The notes under the pieces are model-generated. The model worked only from the letters and a program-made list of their open reading frames with translations, did no database searches and was not told where the DNA came from. Positions 45,538-54,252 of a DNA stretch of 64,000 nt are shown piece by piece (within the stretch, counting starts at the first letter, position 1; every line of letters begins with the position of its first letter). Origin of the DNA: Pseudomonadota bacterium (lineage in GTDB: Bacteria > Pseudomonadota > Alphaproteobacteria > Sphingomonadales > Sphingomonadaceae); contig JAIUPN010000007.1 in assembly GCA_020160755.1 (NCBI GenBank), positions 1 through 64,000 on the forward strand, given 5' to 3'. The position numbers were made by a program, and so were the translations under genes.

Positions 45538-46614
45538 ATGCATTTCGCCTTCACCGACGAACAGGCAATGATTGCCGAGACGGCAAAGGCGTTCTTTGCG
45601 GAGAATGCGACGAGCGCGCGCACGCGCGCGGCGATGGCCGACACGGGTGTCGACACGCTGCTGTGGCAGGCGTTCACCAGCGAACTCGGACTCGCCGGCG
45701 TCGCGATTCCCGAGGCGCTCGGCGGGGTCGGGCTCGGGATGGTCGAACTCGCGATCTTTGCCGAGGAAGCGGGGCGGCACACCGCCGCGCTGCCACTCCT
45801 TGCCAGCCTTGCGCTTGCTGCTCCGGCGATTCTCGCCGGCGGCACCGACGAGCAAAAGGCGCGGTTCCTCCCCCGCCTCGCGTCGGGCGAGCTCGTGGCA
45901 AGTTTCGCCGCCGGGAATACGGGCGGAACGCCGGGCGCGACACTCAGCGACGGAACCCTAACCGGCGCGGCGCTCCTCGTGCCCCACGGCGCCAGCGCCG
46001 ACATCTTCGTGGTTGCAGCCGACAATGGCGTCGCGATCGTCGAGCGCGGCGCGCTCGGGCTCGGCATCACCCCGCTTACCAGCATGGACCAGACGCGCCC
46101 CTATGCCCGGCTCGATTTCGGCGGGGTCGCCGTCGAAACGCTCGCCGACCCGCGCGCCGCGGTGCGTGCCGCGCTCGCCACCGGCTGGCTCGCCATCGCT
46201 GCCGATGCGCTGGGTGGCGCGCAGGCGTGCCTCGACCGGACGGTCGCCTATGCGCAGGAACGCGTCCAGTTTGGCCGGTCGATCGGCAGTTTTCAGGCGG
46301 TCAAGCACCGGCTGGCGGACATGATGATCGCGATCGAGCAGGCGCGCTCGGCGGTCTATTGGGCCGCTTGCGCGATCGACGAAGCGTCGGACGAGGCGCC
46401 GTTCGCGGTTCACGCCGCCAAGGCCTTCGCCTGCGACACCTACAGCCACTGCGCAGGCGAGATGATCCAGCTTCACGGCGGCATCGGCTTCACCTGGGAA
46501 CATGACGCGCATCTCTATTTCAAGCGCGCGCGCAGCAATGCGAGCCTCCTCGGAACCCCCGACTGGCACCGTGAGCAGGTGGCGGGATTTGCCGGACTGG
46601 ACGAAGCCGCATGA
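45538..46614 (+). CDS. Short acyl-CoA dehydrogenase-like subunit
   Basis: 358 residues, an acyl-CoA dehydrogenase fold with a reduced middle domain. N-terminal FTDEQAMIAETAKAFFAE; C-terminal YAQERVQFGRSIGSFQAVKH and LHGGIGFTWEHDAHLYFKRA. The canonical FAD/substrate stretch is replaced by VASFAAGNTGGTPGA. Probably the partner of the FadE30-like protein that follows, with which it overlaps by four bases. Confidence 0.82.
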   Translation: MHFAFTDEQAMIAETAKAFFAENATSARTRAAMADTGVDTLLWQAFTSELGLAGVAIPEALGGVGLGMVELAIFAEEAGRHTAALPLLASLALAAPAILAGGTDEQKARFLPRLASGELVASFAAGNTGGTPGATLSDGTLTGAALLVPHGASADIFVVAADNGVAIVERGALGLGITPLTSMDQTRPYARLDFGGVAVETLADPRAAVRAALATGWLAIAADALGGAQACLDRTVAYAQERVQFGRSIGSFQAVKHRLADMMIAIEQARSAVYWAACAIDEASDEAPFAVHAAKAFACDTYSHCAGEMIQLHGGIGFTWEHDAHLYFKRARSNASLLGTPDWHREQVAGFAGLDEAA

Positions 46615-47792
46615 AGCTCGGATTTTCTCCCGAGGAAGAGGCATTCCGCGCCGAAGCCGCTGCATGGCTCAAGATCGAGCTGGAAGGCGCCTTCGCCGAC
46701 GTGCGCGGGCTCACCAGCCTGACCGAAATGCCCGAACGTCGCCGCGACTGGGAACGCCGGCTGGGCGAAGCGGGCTGGAGCTGCGTCGGCTGGCCCAAGG
46801 CCTATGGCGGCCGCGACGCGACGCTCGCCGAGCAGGTGATCTTTGCCGAGGAATATGCGCGCGCGGGCGCCCCGCCCCGGCTCAACCATATCGGCATCGA
46901 GCTTGCCGGCCCAACGATCCTTGCCTTCGGTACCGACGAACAGAAGGCGCGCTTCCTGCCGAAGATAGCGAAGGGCGAGGAAATCTGGTGCCAGGGCTAT
47001 TCGGAACCGGGCGCCGGCTCCGATCTCGCGAATGTCCGCACGAGGGCGTGGCGCGAGGGCGATGAATGGGTGATCGAGGGACAGAAGATCTGGACCAGTC
47101 TTGCCCAATTCTCGGACTGGATCTTTGTGATCGCGCGGACCGAGGCGGGATCGAAGGGACCGAAAGGGCTTTCCTTCCTGCTCGTTCCCGTGGACCAGAG
47201 CGGCGTCACTGTCCGCCCGATCCATCAGATCACCGGCGAAGCCGAATTCAACGAAACCTTTTTCGACGATGCGCGCACTGCGGCCGAAAGCATTCTCGGC
47301 GAACCGGGCGATGGCTGGACGGTCGCGATGGGGCTGCTCGGCTTCGAGCGCGGCGTCTCGACGCTCGCGCAGCAAATGGGCTTTCGCAACGAACTCGACG
47401 CGGTGATCGCCGCGGCGCGCGCCAATGGCGAAGCGAAAAACCCGCTGATCCGCCAGCGCATCGCCAAGGCCGAGATAGGCCTGAAACTGATGCGCTATGG
47501 TGCGCTGCGCATGCTCACCGACGCCGAGGGCGGCAAACTCAACCCCTCGGCGCTCACCTACAAGATCCAGTGGGCGACATGGCGCCGCGATCTGGGCGAA
47601 CTCGCGATGGACGTTCTGGGACAGGCGGGCGAGACGGTCGCCGGGCACGAATACGCCTTTCCCGCGCTGCCCAACCTGTTCCTCTACAGCCGCGCCGACA
47701 CAATTTATGGCGGCACCAACGAGATTCAGCGCAACATCATCGCCGAGCGCGCGCTCGGCCTCCCGCGCGAGCCGCGCGGCGACCTCAAATAA
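46611..47792 (+). CDS. fadE30: Acyl-CoA dehydrogenase FadE30-like
   Basis: 393 residues, strongly like mycobacterial FadE30, which dehydrogenates the HIP-CoA side chain. Matching segments are WCQGYSEPGAGSDLANVRT, GQKIWTSLAQFSDWIFV, ITGEAEFNETFFDDARTAAE, LGELAMDVLG and YGGTNEIQRNIIAERALGLPRE. The loop Glu is missing (YGGT) and LGFERG supplies a Glu at the alternate base position. Start overlaps the previous stop (ATGA). Confidence 0.9.
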   Translation: MKLGFSPEEEAFRAEAAAWLKIELEGAFADVRGLTSLTEMPERRRDWERRLGEAGWSCVGWPKAYGGRDATLAEQVIFAEEYARAGAPPRLNHIGIELAGPTILAFGTDEQKARFLPKIAKGEEIWCQGYSEPGAGSDLANVRTRAWREGDEWVIEGQKIWTSLAQFSDWIFVIARTEAGSKGPKGLSFLLVPVDQSGVTVRPIHQITGEAEFNETFFDDARTAAESILGEPGDGWTVAMGLLGFERGVSTLAQQMGFRNELDAVIAAARANGEAKNPLIRQRIAKAEIGLKLMRYGALRMLTDAEGGKLNPSALTYKIQWATWRRDLGELAMDVLGQAGETVAGHEYAFPALPNLFLYSRADTIYGGTNEIQRNIIAERALGLPREPRGDLK

Positions 47793-47803
47793 AGGAACGA
47801 AGC

Positions 47804-48586
47804 GTGGCACGACCCGCCCCCGACTACCCCATTCCCACCGGTCTGCTGAAGGGCAAGACCGTGCTGATCACCGCCGCCGCGGGCAGCGGCATCGGCGGCG
47901 CGGTCGCGCAGCGCGCGGCCGAGGAAGGCGCGACGCTCTTCCTCTCCGACATGCACGAACGCCGTCTCGGCGAGACCGCCGACCGGATCGAGGGATTGGG
48001 CTTCGCACGGCCCGGCACACTCGTCTGCGACGTTACCAATGAAGAACAGGTGCAGGCGCTCGTCGCCGCGGCGATCGCGGGCATGGGCCATATCGATGTC
48101 CTCATCAACAATGCCGGCCTCGGCGGCGCCGCGTCCGTGGTCGAGATGACCGACGACCAGTGGCACAAGGTGCTTGACGTGACGCTCACCAGCGTCTTCC
48201 GCATGACGCGCGCGATCCTGCCCCACATGTACGAGCGGCAAAAGGGCGCGATCGTCAACAATGCCTCGGTGCTCGGCTGGCGCGCGCAGAAGCTGCAGGC
48301 GCATTATGCCGCGGCCAAGGCGGGGGTGATGGCCTTCACGCGCTGTTCGGCGCTTGAGGCGGCCGAGCAAGGCGTCCGCATCAATGCGGTATCCCCCAGC
48401 CTCGCGATGCACGCCTCGCTGTCCAAGGTGACCCCGCCGGGGCTGCTCGAGGAACTGACCGAGAAGGAAGCCTTCGGTCGCTATGCCGAGCCGTGGGAGG
48501 TTGCGAACGTGATGCTCTTCCTCGCCAGCGATCTTTCCTCCTACATGACCGGCGAAGTGCTCGCCGTCTCGAGCCAGCAGGCATGA
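47804..48586 (+). CDS. ipdF: SDR IpdF (5-hydroxy HIP-CoA dehydrogenase type)
   Basis: 260 residues. Closely like mycobacterial IpdF: VLITAAAGSGIGGAVAQRA, DMHERRLGETADRI, NNAGLGGAASVVEMTDDQW, NNASVLGWRAQKLQAHYAAAKAGVMAF and the C-terminal SSYMTGEVLAVSSQ. Note the AAAGSGIG cofactor loop instead of TGGxxGIG, as in the mycobacterial enzyme. The start is GTG 47804 with AAAGGAAC upstream. Confidence 0.9.
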   Translation: MARPAPDYPIPTGLLKGKTVLITAAAGSGIGGAVAQRAAEEGATLFLSDMHERRLGETADRIEGLGFARPGTLVCDVTNEEQVQALVAAAIAGMGHIDVLINNAGLGGAASVVEMTDDQWHKVLDVTLTSVFRMTRAILPHMYERQKGAIVNNASVLGWRAQKLQAHYAAAKAGVMAFTRCSALEAAEQGVRINAVSPSLAMHASLSKVTPPGLLEELTEKEAFGRYAEPWEVANVMLFLASDLSSYMTGEVLAVSSQQA

Positions 48587-49047
48587 GCGCGCGCATCTTC
48601 GAAACTCCGATGGCGCTGCTCGCGGCGGTGGGGGAGAGCTTCGAGGCGACCGGGTGGGTCGCGATCGAGCAGGATCGCATCGATATGTTTGCGCAAGCCA
48701 CCGACGATCACCAATGGATCCACGTCGATCCCGAACGCGCCAAGGATGGACCCTTCGGCGGCACGATCGCGCACGGCTATCTCACGATGAGCCTCGTCAA
48801 CCGCTTCCTCCCCGAACTGGTCGAGGTCCGCGGCGTCTCGATGGGGGTCAATATCGGCACCGACAATCTGCGCTTCCTGAGCCCCGTCCGCGCCGGAAGC
48901 CGGATCCGGGGCAAGGGCGAGCTGGTCAAGGCCGAAGAAGCAAAGGGCGGCGTCCAGGCGGTCGTCCGCGTGACAGTGGAAATCGAGGGGTCCGAGAAGC
49001 CCGCGTGTGTGGTGGATACCATCAGCCGCTTTTACCCGGAAAATTGA
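48583..49047 (+). CDS. MaoC-like enoyl-CoA hydratase
   Basis: 154 residues, single hot-dog hydratase: QDRIDMFAQATDDHQWIHVD carries the catalytic Asp/His pair (about residues 37-47), then GGTIAHGYLTMSL and VNIGTDNLRFLSPV. It overlaps ipdF by four bases and ends the steroid operon. Likely an (R)-specific hydratase in the pathway. Confidence 0.87.
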   Translation: MSARIFETPMALLAAVGESFEATGWVAIEQDRIDMFAQATDDHQWIHVDPERAKDGPFGGTIAHGYLTMSLVNRFLPELVEVRGVSMGVNIGTDNLRFLSPVRAGSRIRGKGELVKAEEAKGGVQAVVRVTVEIEGSEKPACVVDTISRFYPEN

Positions 49048-49125
49048 GATTCTGCGCGGCGGGCTATGTCTGCTTTGGGGTGGGAAGCAGACATGCCAGC
49101 TAATTTCGCTCATCGCCACAGAAGG

Positions 49126-49548
49126 CTAGTACAGCTTCAACTCTAGGCAGAATTTCAGCAGATTGTGGTCGATGCCTTTCAAATTCAGAGCTTTGGATAA
49201 ACCATCGACATCCTGTTCGTGGTGCCATTGCGTGAAAGTGCCGTCGGCCGACCAAGGCTCCTCAAGAAAGGTACGAGGAATAATGACATGAGCAATTTCT
49301 CGGTATCTGAATGGCTGGCCCCAAGAGCCCCCGTCAGCAACCGACATTTCATTTAGCTCTGACTCGAGAGGAAGTTCAGCGGACCAGTAAAGCGTGTCAC
49401 ATTCCAGCCGACCGAAAGTTGTCCAACAACACCATGAGCGCCTTCTGTGCAGCGCGTCTCCATTGCAGGATTCCGACAGAGATGACGCCGCTGGTCGGCT
49501 CAGATGACGTGTCGCTGTAAGTAGAAAATTTCTTACATCAATCATCAT
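49126..49548 (-). CDS. Hypothetical protein of lower GC content
   Basis: An open frame of 140 codons from ATG 49548, in a stretch of roughly 50% GC between two GC-rich operons. No family recognised. The C-terminal half (EIAHVIIPRTFLEEPWSADG, then TQWHHEQDVDGLSKALNLKG and a tail ending CLELKLY) reads like real protein. The N-terminal part is Arg/Ser/Cys-rich and less convincing, and there is no clear ribosome site. It may be a foreign or decaying gene, or chance. Confidence 0.4.
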   Translation of the reverse strand: MMIDVRNFLLTATRHLSRPAASSLSESCNGDALHRRRSWCCWTTFGRLECDTLYWSAELPLESELNEMSVADGGSWGQPFRYREIAHVIIPRTFLEEPWSADGTFTQWHHEQDVDGLSKALNLKGIDHNLLKFCLELKLY

Positions 49549-49622
49549 CGGCTCTATCGCGCTAATGGGTTGATGCCCCCTTAATGGCATGTCCGCTACT
49601 GGTCGAAACCGGCCAACGCCAA

Positions 49623-51173
49623 TCAACTTCGCAAAAGAAATTTCTGCACCTTGCCCGCGGCGTTCATCGGCAACGCATCGAGAATCACGACCTGACGCGG
49701 CACTTTGTAATTCGCCATATTCTCGCGGCACCAGCCGACGATCTCTTCGGGGGTGGCACTCGCGCCGGGGCGCAGGACGACATAGGCCTTGGGCACCTCG
49801 CCCAGCCGTTCGTCGGGAACACCGATCACCGCCGACTGCATGACCGCCGGATTGGCCGCGAGCAGCCCTTCGATCTCGGCCGGATAGGCGTTGAAACCGC
49901 CGACGATGAAAATGTCCTTGGCGCGGTCGGTGATCTTCACATTGCCGCGCGTGTCCTGCACCGCAATGTCGCCGGTGCGCAGCCAGCCTTCGCCGTCGAT
50001 CGCCGCTGCGGTCGCCGCCGGATCGTTGAAATATCCCTGCATCACATTGGGTCCGCGCACGAGCAATTCGCCCGCCTCGCCCGGCGCGACTATCTCGCCC
50101 GCCTCGTCGACGAGTTTGACCTCGATCCCCGCGAGCGGGCGGCCCGCGGTGTTGGCGACCGTCGCGGCGTCGTCGCCGGCGCCGCACATCGTCACGACGC
50201 CGCAGGTCTCGGTGAGGCCATAGGCGGTGAGCACGACATCGATGCCGAGCTTGCCGCGCATCTCCTCGATCAGGGTGACCGGCACCGACGCGGCGCCGGT
50301 GATCGATACGCGCAGCGACGAAATATCATGGTCGCGATAAGGACCCGCGAGCAGGCTCTGGAAGATCGTCGGCGGACCGGGGAGCAGCGTCACCCGTTCG
50401 CGCTCGATCCGTTCGAGCACCTTGTCGGTCTGGAACACGGCGTGGGGCAGCACCGTCACCCCGCGCATCAGCGCCACCAGCCAGCCAGCCTTGTAGCCGA
50501 AGCTGTGGAAGAAGGGGTTGATAATCAGGAAATTGTCGCCCGGCGCATAGGTCAGCGTCTCGCCATAAGCGAGATACAGGCGAACATTTTGCCCGTGCGT
50601 CGTCACGGCGCCCTTCGGATTGCCCGTAGTGCCCGAGGTGAAGAGGATGTCGCAGACGTGATCTTCGCCGAGCGCATCCATCCGCGCGCCGACCGCGGCA
50701 TCGGAAAGTGCCGCGCCGCGATCGAGGAAGGTCTGCCAGGCCATGCCACCCTTGTCGCCATCCATCAGGACGATTCCGCGCAAATCGGGTAGATCCTCGT
50801 CCGCGATCAATTCCGGATAGGCGGTGCCGAGAAAATCGGAGACGGTGAACAGCAGCCTGGCGCCGCTGGTGCGCAGGATATAGCCCGCCTCGCGCCCCTT
50901 CAGCCGCGTGTTGAGCGGCACGATCGCCGCGCCCGCCGCCTGCGCGCCGATCGCCGCGATGATCCAGCCAATCGCGTTGGGCGCCCAGATTGCGACCCGG
51001 TCCCCCTGGGCGATGCCCGCCGCGATAAAGCCCTTGGCGGCCGCCCGCACCAGCGGTTCGAGATCGCGATAGCGAACCTCGGTCCCGTCCTCGCCGCGGA
51101 TCGCGACGGCATCGCCATGCGCGCGCGCCGCCGCGAAGATTTTATGGGGTATCGTGAACTTGGCTTCGGCCAC
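49623..51173 (-). CDS. fadD3: HIP-CoA ligase FadD3-like acyl-CoA synthetase
   Basis: 516 residues, AMP-forming synthetase: ILFTSGTTGNPKG (about residues 177-189), INPFFHSFGYKAGW, LLPGPPTIFQSLL, YGLTETCG, TGDIAV and the C-terminal Lys in NAAGKVQKF. The whole line-up matches mycobacterial FadD3, which activates the steroid CD-ring propionate (HIP) as CoA ester. I chose GTG 51173 (AGGAG ten bases upstream) over ATG 51218. Convergent with the ipd operon and divergent from a LuxR-type regulator. Confidence 0.9.
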   Translation of the reverse strand: MAEAKFTIPHKIFAAARAHGDAVAIRGEDGTEVRYRDLEPLVRAAAKGFIAAGIAQGDRVAIWAPNAIGWIIAAIGAQAAGAAIVPLNTRLKGREAGYILRTSGARLLFTVSDFLGTAYPELIADEDLPDLRGIVLMDGDKGGMAWQTFLDRGAALSDAAVGARMDALGEDHVCDILFTSGTTGNPKGAVTTHGQNVRLYLAYGETLTYAPGDNFLIINPFFHSFGYKAGWLVALMRGVTVLPHAVFQTDKVLERIERERVTLLPGPPTIFQSLLAGPYRDHDISSLRVSITGAASVPVTLIEEMRGKLGIDVVLTAYGLTETCGVVTMCGAGDDAATVANTAGRPLAGIEVKLVDEAGEIVAPGEAGELLVRGPNVMQGYFNDPAATAAAIDGEGWLRTGDIAVQDTRGNVKITDRAKDIFIVGGFNAYPAEIEGLLAANPAVMQSAVIGVPDERLGEVPKAYVVLRPGASATPEEIVGWCRENMANYKVPRQVVILDALPMNAAGKVQKFLLRS

Positions 51174-51269
51174 GGCGGATCGTCTCCTGCGCCGGGCATC
51201 CATGGACATGCCATCCATTGCCCGGTCGATTTGCTTCCCGCTGCGTTACGCGCGGGCGTGGCCGCGACA

Positions 51270-51285
51270 ACCCCTATTCGGGGGG
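51270..51285. promoter_or_regulatory. CCCC-N6-GGGG dyad in fadD3/luxR intergenic region
   Basis: ACCCCTATTCGGGGGG, 12 of 16 positions as in the perfect dyad at 58094. Located about 97 bases from the fadD3 start and 114 from the LuxR-type gene start. Candidate binding site of that regulator. Confidence 0.4.
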
Positions 51286-51398
51286 CGCGCGATTTGCGCA
51301 CCACCCCTTGCCGCTCGGGTCCGGACAGGTCATTGCGGGATCGAGACCGACTCCCCAGCCTATCGGGTGACGGGACGCGAACAGGAAGCGAAGCCGGA

Positions 51399-52541
51399 AT
51401 GCGGATCGGAAAACCTCTGGCCGAAGTCGATGAACTGGTGACTCTGCTTTACCGCGGGCCGCTCGAAGCGACGCCTTGGCTGGGTTTCCTCGAAGCGCTG
51501 AGCCAGCGGATGCGCTGCGCGAGCGCGGCGATCACGTTGCGCCTCAGCCGGCAGGGCACGCCGCCGCTGATCATCTGGGGGCCGCCGCCCGTGATCGACG
51601 AACGCGAGGCGCGGCGGATACACGCGGTCCATGCCGAGCTCGGCGATCTCGACCCCTTGCGCAACGCGCTGACCAAAGCCGGCGACATTTTCAGGCTGAG
51701 CGAAGTGGTCTCGCCTGAGGATCTTCGCGGCAATCGCTTCTATCGCGAGATATTGCAGCCCTATGGCATCGAATATCAGCTCGGCATGTATATTTCCGAA
51801 CCCGGCGGGTGGGAGGGCAATGTCGGCCTGACCAACGGCCCCGGCGAAGAGGATTTCACCGACGATGACAAGCAGGTGCTGCTCGCGCTGCGCCCGCATC
51901 TCGAACAGTCGCTCGCGCTCTTCTCGCGCATCCGCCGCGACGAGACCGAGCTGCAGGTGATGATCGACACGCTCGACCGGCTGACGCTCTGTACCTTCAT
52001 CCTCGATGGCGCGGGGCGCATCCTGCGCACCAACAGCGCCGGCCGCGCGCTGATCAAGTCGAGTACCGCGCTCCGCGCCGCCGACGACCGGCTCGTGCTC
52101 GCGAGCAAGGTGGGCAACGCGCAGCTCCAGCAACTGGTCGGCAAGGCGGTCGCGGCACGCCGCGATGGCGGCAGCTTCGCCGAAGGGCTGCGTATCGAGG
52201 CGGATATCGACCGGCATTTCGGGGTGCTCGTGCGCTCGATCGAGACGCCCTCGCGCTACAGCAACGAGGCGGGGCCCGCCGCGGTGGTCTATGTCTCGGG
52301 GCTCGACAACAACCAGCCGCTTGAAAGGCTGGTCAGCCAGATTTTCGACCTCACGCCATCCGAAGCGCATCTGGCGGCGCTGCTCGCGACCGGGCTCAGC
52401 CTCGCCGAAGCGGCGGCCAGGCTGGAGCTTACCGAAAATACCGTGCGCAGCTATTGCAAGACGGTCCTCAGCAAGACCGGGGTCAGCCGGCAGGCCGACC
52501 TCGTCCGCCTCATCCTGCGCAGCGTCGCCGTTCTCGGCTGA
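51399..52541 (+). CDS. LuxR-type transcriptional regulator (candidate steroid regulator)
   Basis: 380 residues. A long N-terminal sensor part without a recognised domain, possibly PAS-like around LTLCTFILDGAGRILRTNSAGR (shown in part), is followed by a C-terminal LuxR HTH: LTPSEAHLAALLATGLSLAE, then LELTENTVRSYCKTVLSKTG. AGGAAG precedes ATG 51399. The architecture recalls TesR/TeiR, the LuxR-type activators of steroid degradation in Comamonas. It is divergent from fadD3, which supports the same role here. Confidence 0.82.
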   Translation: MRIGKPLAEVDELVTLLYRGPLEATPWLGFLEALSQRMRCASAAITLRLSRQGTPPLIIWGPPPVIDEREARRIHAVHAELGDLDPLRNALTKAGDIFRLSEVVSPEDLRGNRFYREILQPYGIEYQLGMYISEPGGWEGNVGLTNGPGEEDFTDDDKQVLLALRPHLEQSLALFSRIRRDETELQVMIDTLDRLTLCTFILDGAGRILRTNSAGRALIKSSTALRAADDRLVLASKVGNAQLQQLVGKAVAARRDGGSFAEGLRIEADIDRHFGVLVRSIETPSRYSNEAGPAAVVYVSGLDNNQPLERLVSQIFDLTPSEAHLAALLATGLSLAEAAARLELTENTVRSYCKTVLSKTGVSRQADLVRLILRSVAVLG

Positions 52542-52544
52542 CCC

Positions 52545-52560
52545 GCCCCCAAAAGGGGGT
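52545..52560. promoter_or_regulatory. CCCCCAAAAGGGGG dyad upstream of flavin reductase
   Basis: GCCCCCAAAAGGGGGT, four bases after the LuxR-type stop and about 132 before the flavin reductase start. It equals, in the opposite orientation, the dyad at 58094 except for one base. Could be a regulator site or a weak terminator of the luxR gene. Confidence 0.5.
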
Positions 52561-52691
52561 GGCGACGCGCCAGCCGAAGCCGCAATCCGGGCGTCCTATC
52601 TAGTCCAATTGAGCGATGCGCGGCCGCGGCCGGGCGATAGGGTCGATATGTACCCGCCCATTGAACGCGGCCGGATGAGGAGCAAAAGATC

Positions 52692-53663
52692 ATGGCCGCC
52701 AATCCCGATGCCATCGCATTCCGGAGCGCGCTCGGCGCGTTCGCGACCGGGGTCACGATCGTCACGACGCGGAACGCCGCGGGCGAAGATTGCGGACTGA
52801 CCGCCAACAGCTTCAACTCGGTCTCGCTCGATCCGCCGATGGTACTTTGGAGCCTCGCGCGCACGTCGAAGAGTATGGAGGCGTTTCAGGGCGCCTCGCA
52901 TTTCGCGGTGCACATCCTCGCCGCCGATCAGGAGGCGCTCTCGAACGGCTTCGCCCGGCGCGGTGCGGACAAGTTCGCCGGCGCCAGGATCGAGCGCGGC
53001 GAAGGCGATGTGCCGCTGCTCACCGGCTGCTCCGCGCGCTTCCAGTGCCGCACGGCCTATCAATATGAAGGCGGCGACCACATCATCTTCGTCGGCGAGG
53101 TCATCGCTTTCGACCACGAAGATCGTGCGCCTTTGCTCTTCCACGGCGGCCGCTATGCGCTCGCCGCACGCAAGGCCGCGATGCTCACCGCCTGCGACAC
53201 CGCCGTCCAGCCCGCGGGCAGCTTTGGCGAGGATTTTCTCGGCTATCTGCTCGGCCGCGCGCATTTCCAGCTCTACGGGCGGATGCAGGAAAGTTTGCGC
53301 GATCACCATCTGGACGCCACCGATCATTTCATCCTGAGCGTTCTCGGCATCAACGACGGACGCTCCATTGCCGAGATCGACGGCCTGATCGGCTATACCG
53401 GTACGCACATCACCCCCGATCGCATCGCATCGCTCGCGACGCGCGGCATCGTCCGGACCGATACGCCCGGCCGAATCTGGCTGACCGACACCGGCCGGCG
53501 CACGCTCGTCGAGCTTACCGCCGCCGCCAAGGCCGCCGAAGAGGACGCGCTGGGCGCTTTCGACGAAAATGAAACCGCGCTGCTCAAACATCTGCTGAAG
53601 CACGTCATCCGGAGCACCGACCCCGGGCTTCCCGACCCTTGGGCGGTGCAGGAGGCGCCGTAA
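52692..53663 (+). CDS. Flavin reductase with C-terminal MarR-like domain
   Basis: 323 residues. Residues 1-165 form an FMN-binding flavin reductase domain: FATGVTIVTTRNAAG, LTANSFNSVSLDPPMVLWSL and HFAVHILAADQ. From about 185 a winged-helix-like extension follows (IAEIDGLIGYTGTHITPDRI, then SLATRGIVRTDTPGRIWLTD), similar to MarR proteins. The same fusion is known in the C1 reductase of Acinetobacter 4-hydroxyphenylacetate hydroxylase, where the extension senses the aromatic substrate. Likely supplies reduced flavin to a two-component monooxygenase encoded elsewhere. GAGGAG precedes the start. Confidence 0.85.
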   Translation: MAANPDAIAFRSALGAFATGVTIVTTRNAAGEDCGLTANSFNSVSLDPPMVLWSLARTSKSMEAFQGASHFAVHILAADQEALSNGFARRGADKFAGARIERGEGDVPLLTGCSARFQCRTAYQYEGGDHIIFVGEVIAFDHEDRAPLLFHGGRYALAARKAAMLTACDTAVQPAGSFGEDFLGYLLGRAHFQLYGRMQESLRDHHLDATDHFILSVLGINDGRSIAEIDGLIGYTGTHITPDRIASLATRGIVRTDTPGRIWLTDTGRRTLVELTAAAKAAEEDALGAFDENETALLKHLLKHVIRSTDPGLPDPWAVQEAP

Positions 53664-53694
53664 GCCAAACGCGCAGAATGAAGGGAGCCGAGGC

Positions 53695-54243
53695 ATGGAG
53701 AAGATACCGACAATCGCGGGCCATGGTCCGATCGCCCAGATCGCCTGGCTGACCGAAGATCTGGATCGCGCGATCGACCAATGGCGACTCCTCGCGGGCG
53801 TCGGTCCCTGGACCGTCTATCGCAACGTCACGCTCGACGGCCATTATCGCGGCGCGCCGGCAACGATCGGGATCGATGTCGGGCTCGCGTATCAAGGCGA
53901 AACCCAGATCGAGCTGATCGCTCCGCACGGCACCGGCCCCTCGCCCTATCATGACGCAGATGGCCGCGTGCGCGTGGGCATGCACCATGTCGCCTGGCTG
54001 GTGGACGACGTCGCAGCCGCGGCGAAGGATGCCGCCGCCGCGGGCCTCGTTCCGGTCTTCAGCGCCGAGAGCGGCGGCGGCGCGACGCGCGTCGCCTATC
54101 TCGAAGCGCCGGGCGAACCCGCGATCCTGCTCGAACTGATCGAGGCGACCCCGATGATCCGCAACAGCTTCGAGGCCGGAACCGCCGCCACCCGCGACTG
54201 GGACGGCAGCAACCCCGTTACCGTTTTCGACTTCGCAGCCTGA
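53695..54243 (+). CDS. VOC-superfamily (glyoxalase-like) protein
   Basis: 182 residues, two beta-alpha-beta-beta-beta modules: IAQIAWLTEDLDRAIDQWR and QIELIAPHG, then GMHHVAWLVDDVAAAAK and ILLELIEA. Three likely metal ligands are visible (Glu in QIELI, His in GMHHVAW, Glu in LLELIE). The first position, usually His, is Gln (AQIAW). It may be an isomerase, lyase or dioxygenase-like enzyme. Second gene of the flavin reductase operon. Confidence 0.75.
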   Translation: MEKIPTIAGHGPIAQIAWLTEDLDRAIDQWRLLAGVGPWTVYRNVTLDGHYRGAPATIGIDVGLAYQGETQIELIAPHGTGPSPYHDADGRVRVGMHHVAWLVDDVAAAAKDAAAAGLVPVFSAESGGGATRVAYLEAPGEPAILLELIEATPMIRNSFEAGTAATRDWDGSNPVTVFDFAA

Positions 54244-54252
54244 GGAAGCATC

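Noticed and set aside
49549..50187. Upstream extension of the low-GC hypothetical gene
   Set aside because: That part is antisense-frame translation of fadD3, Arg-rich and without support.
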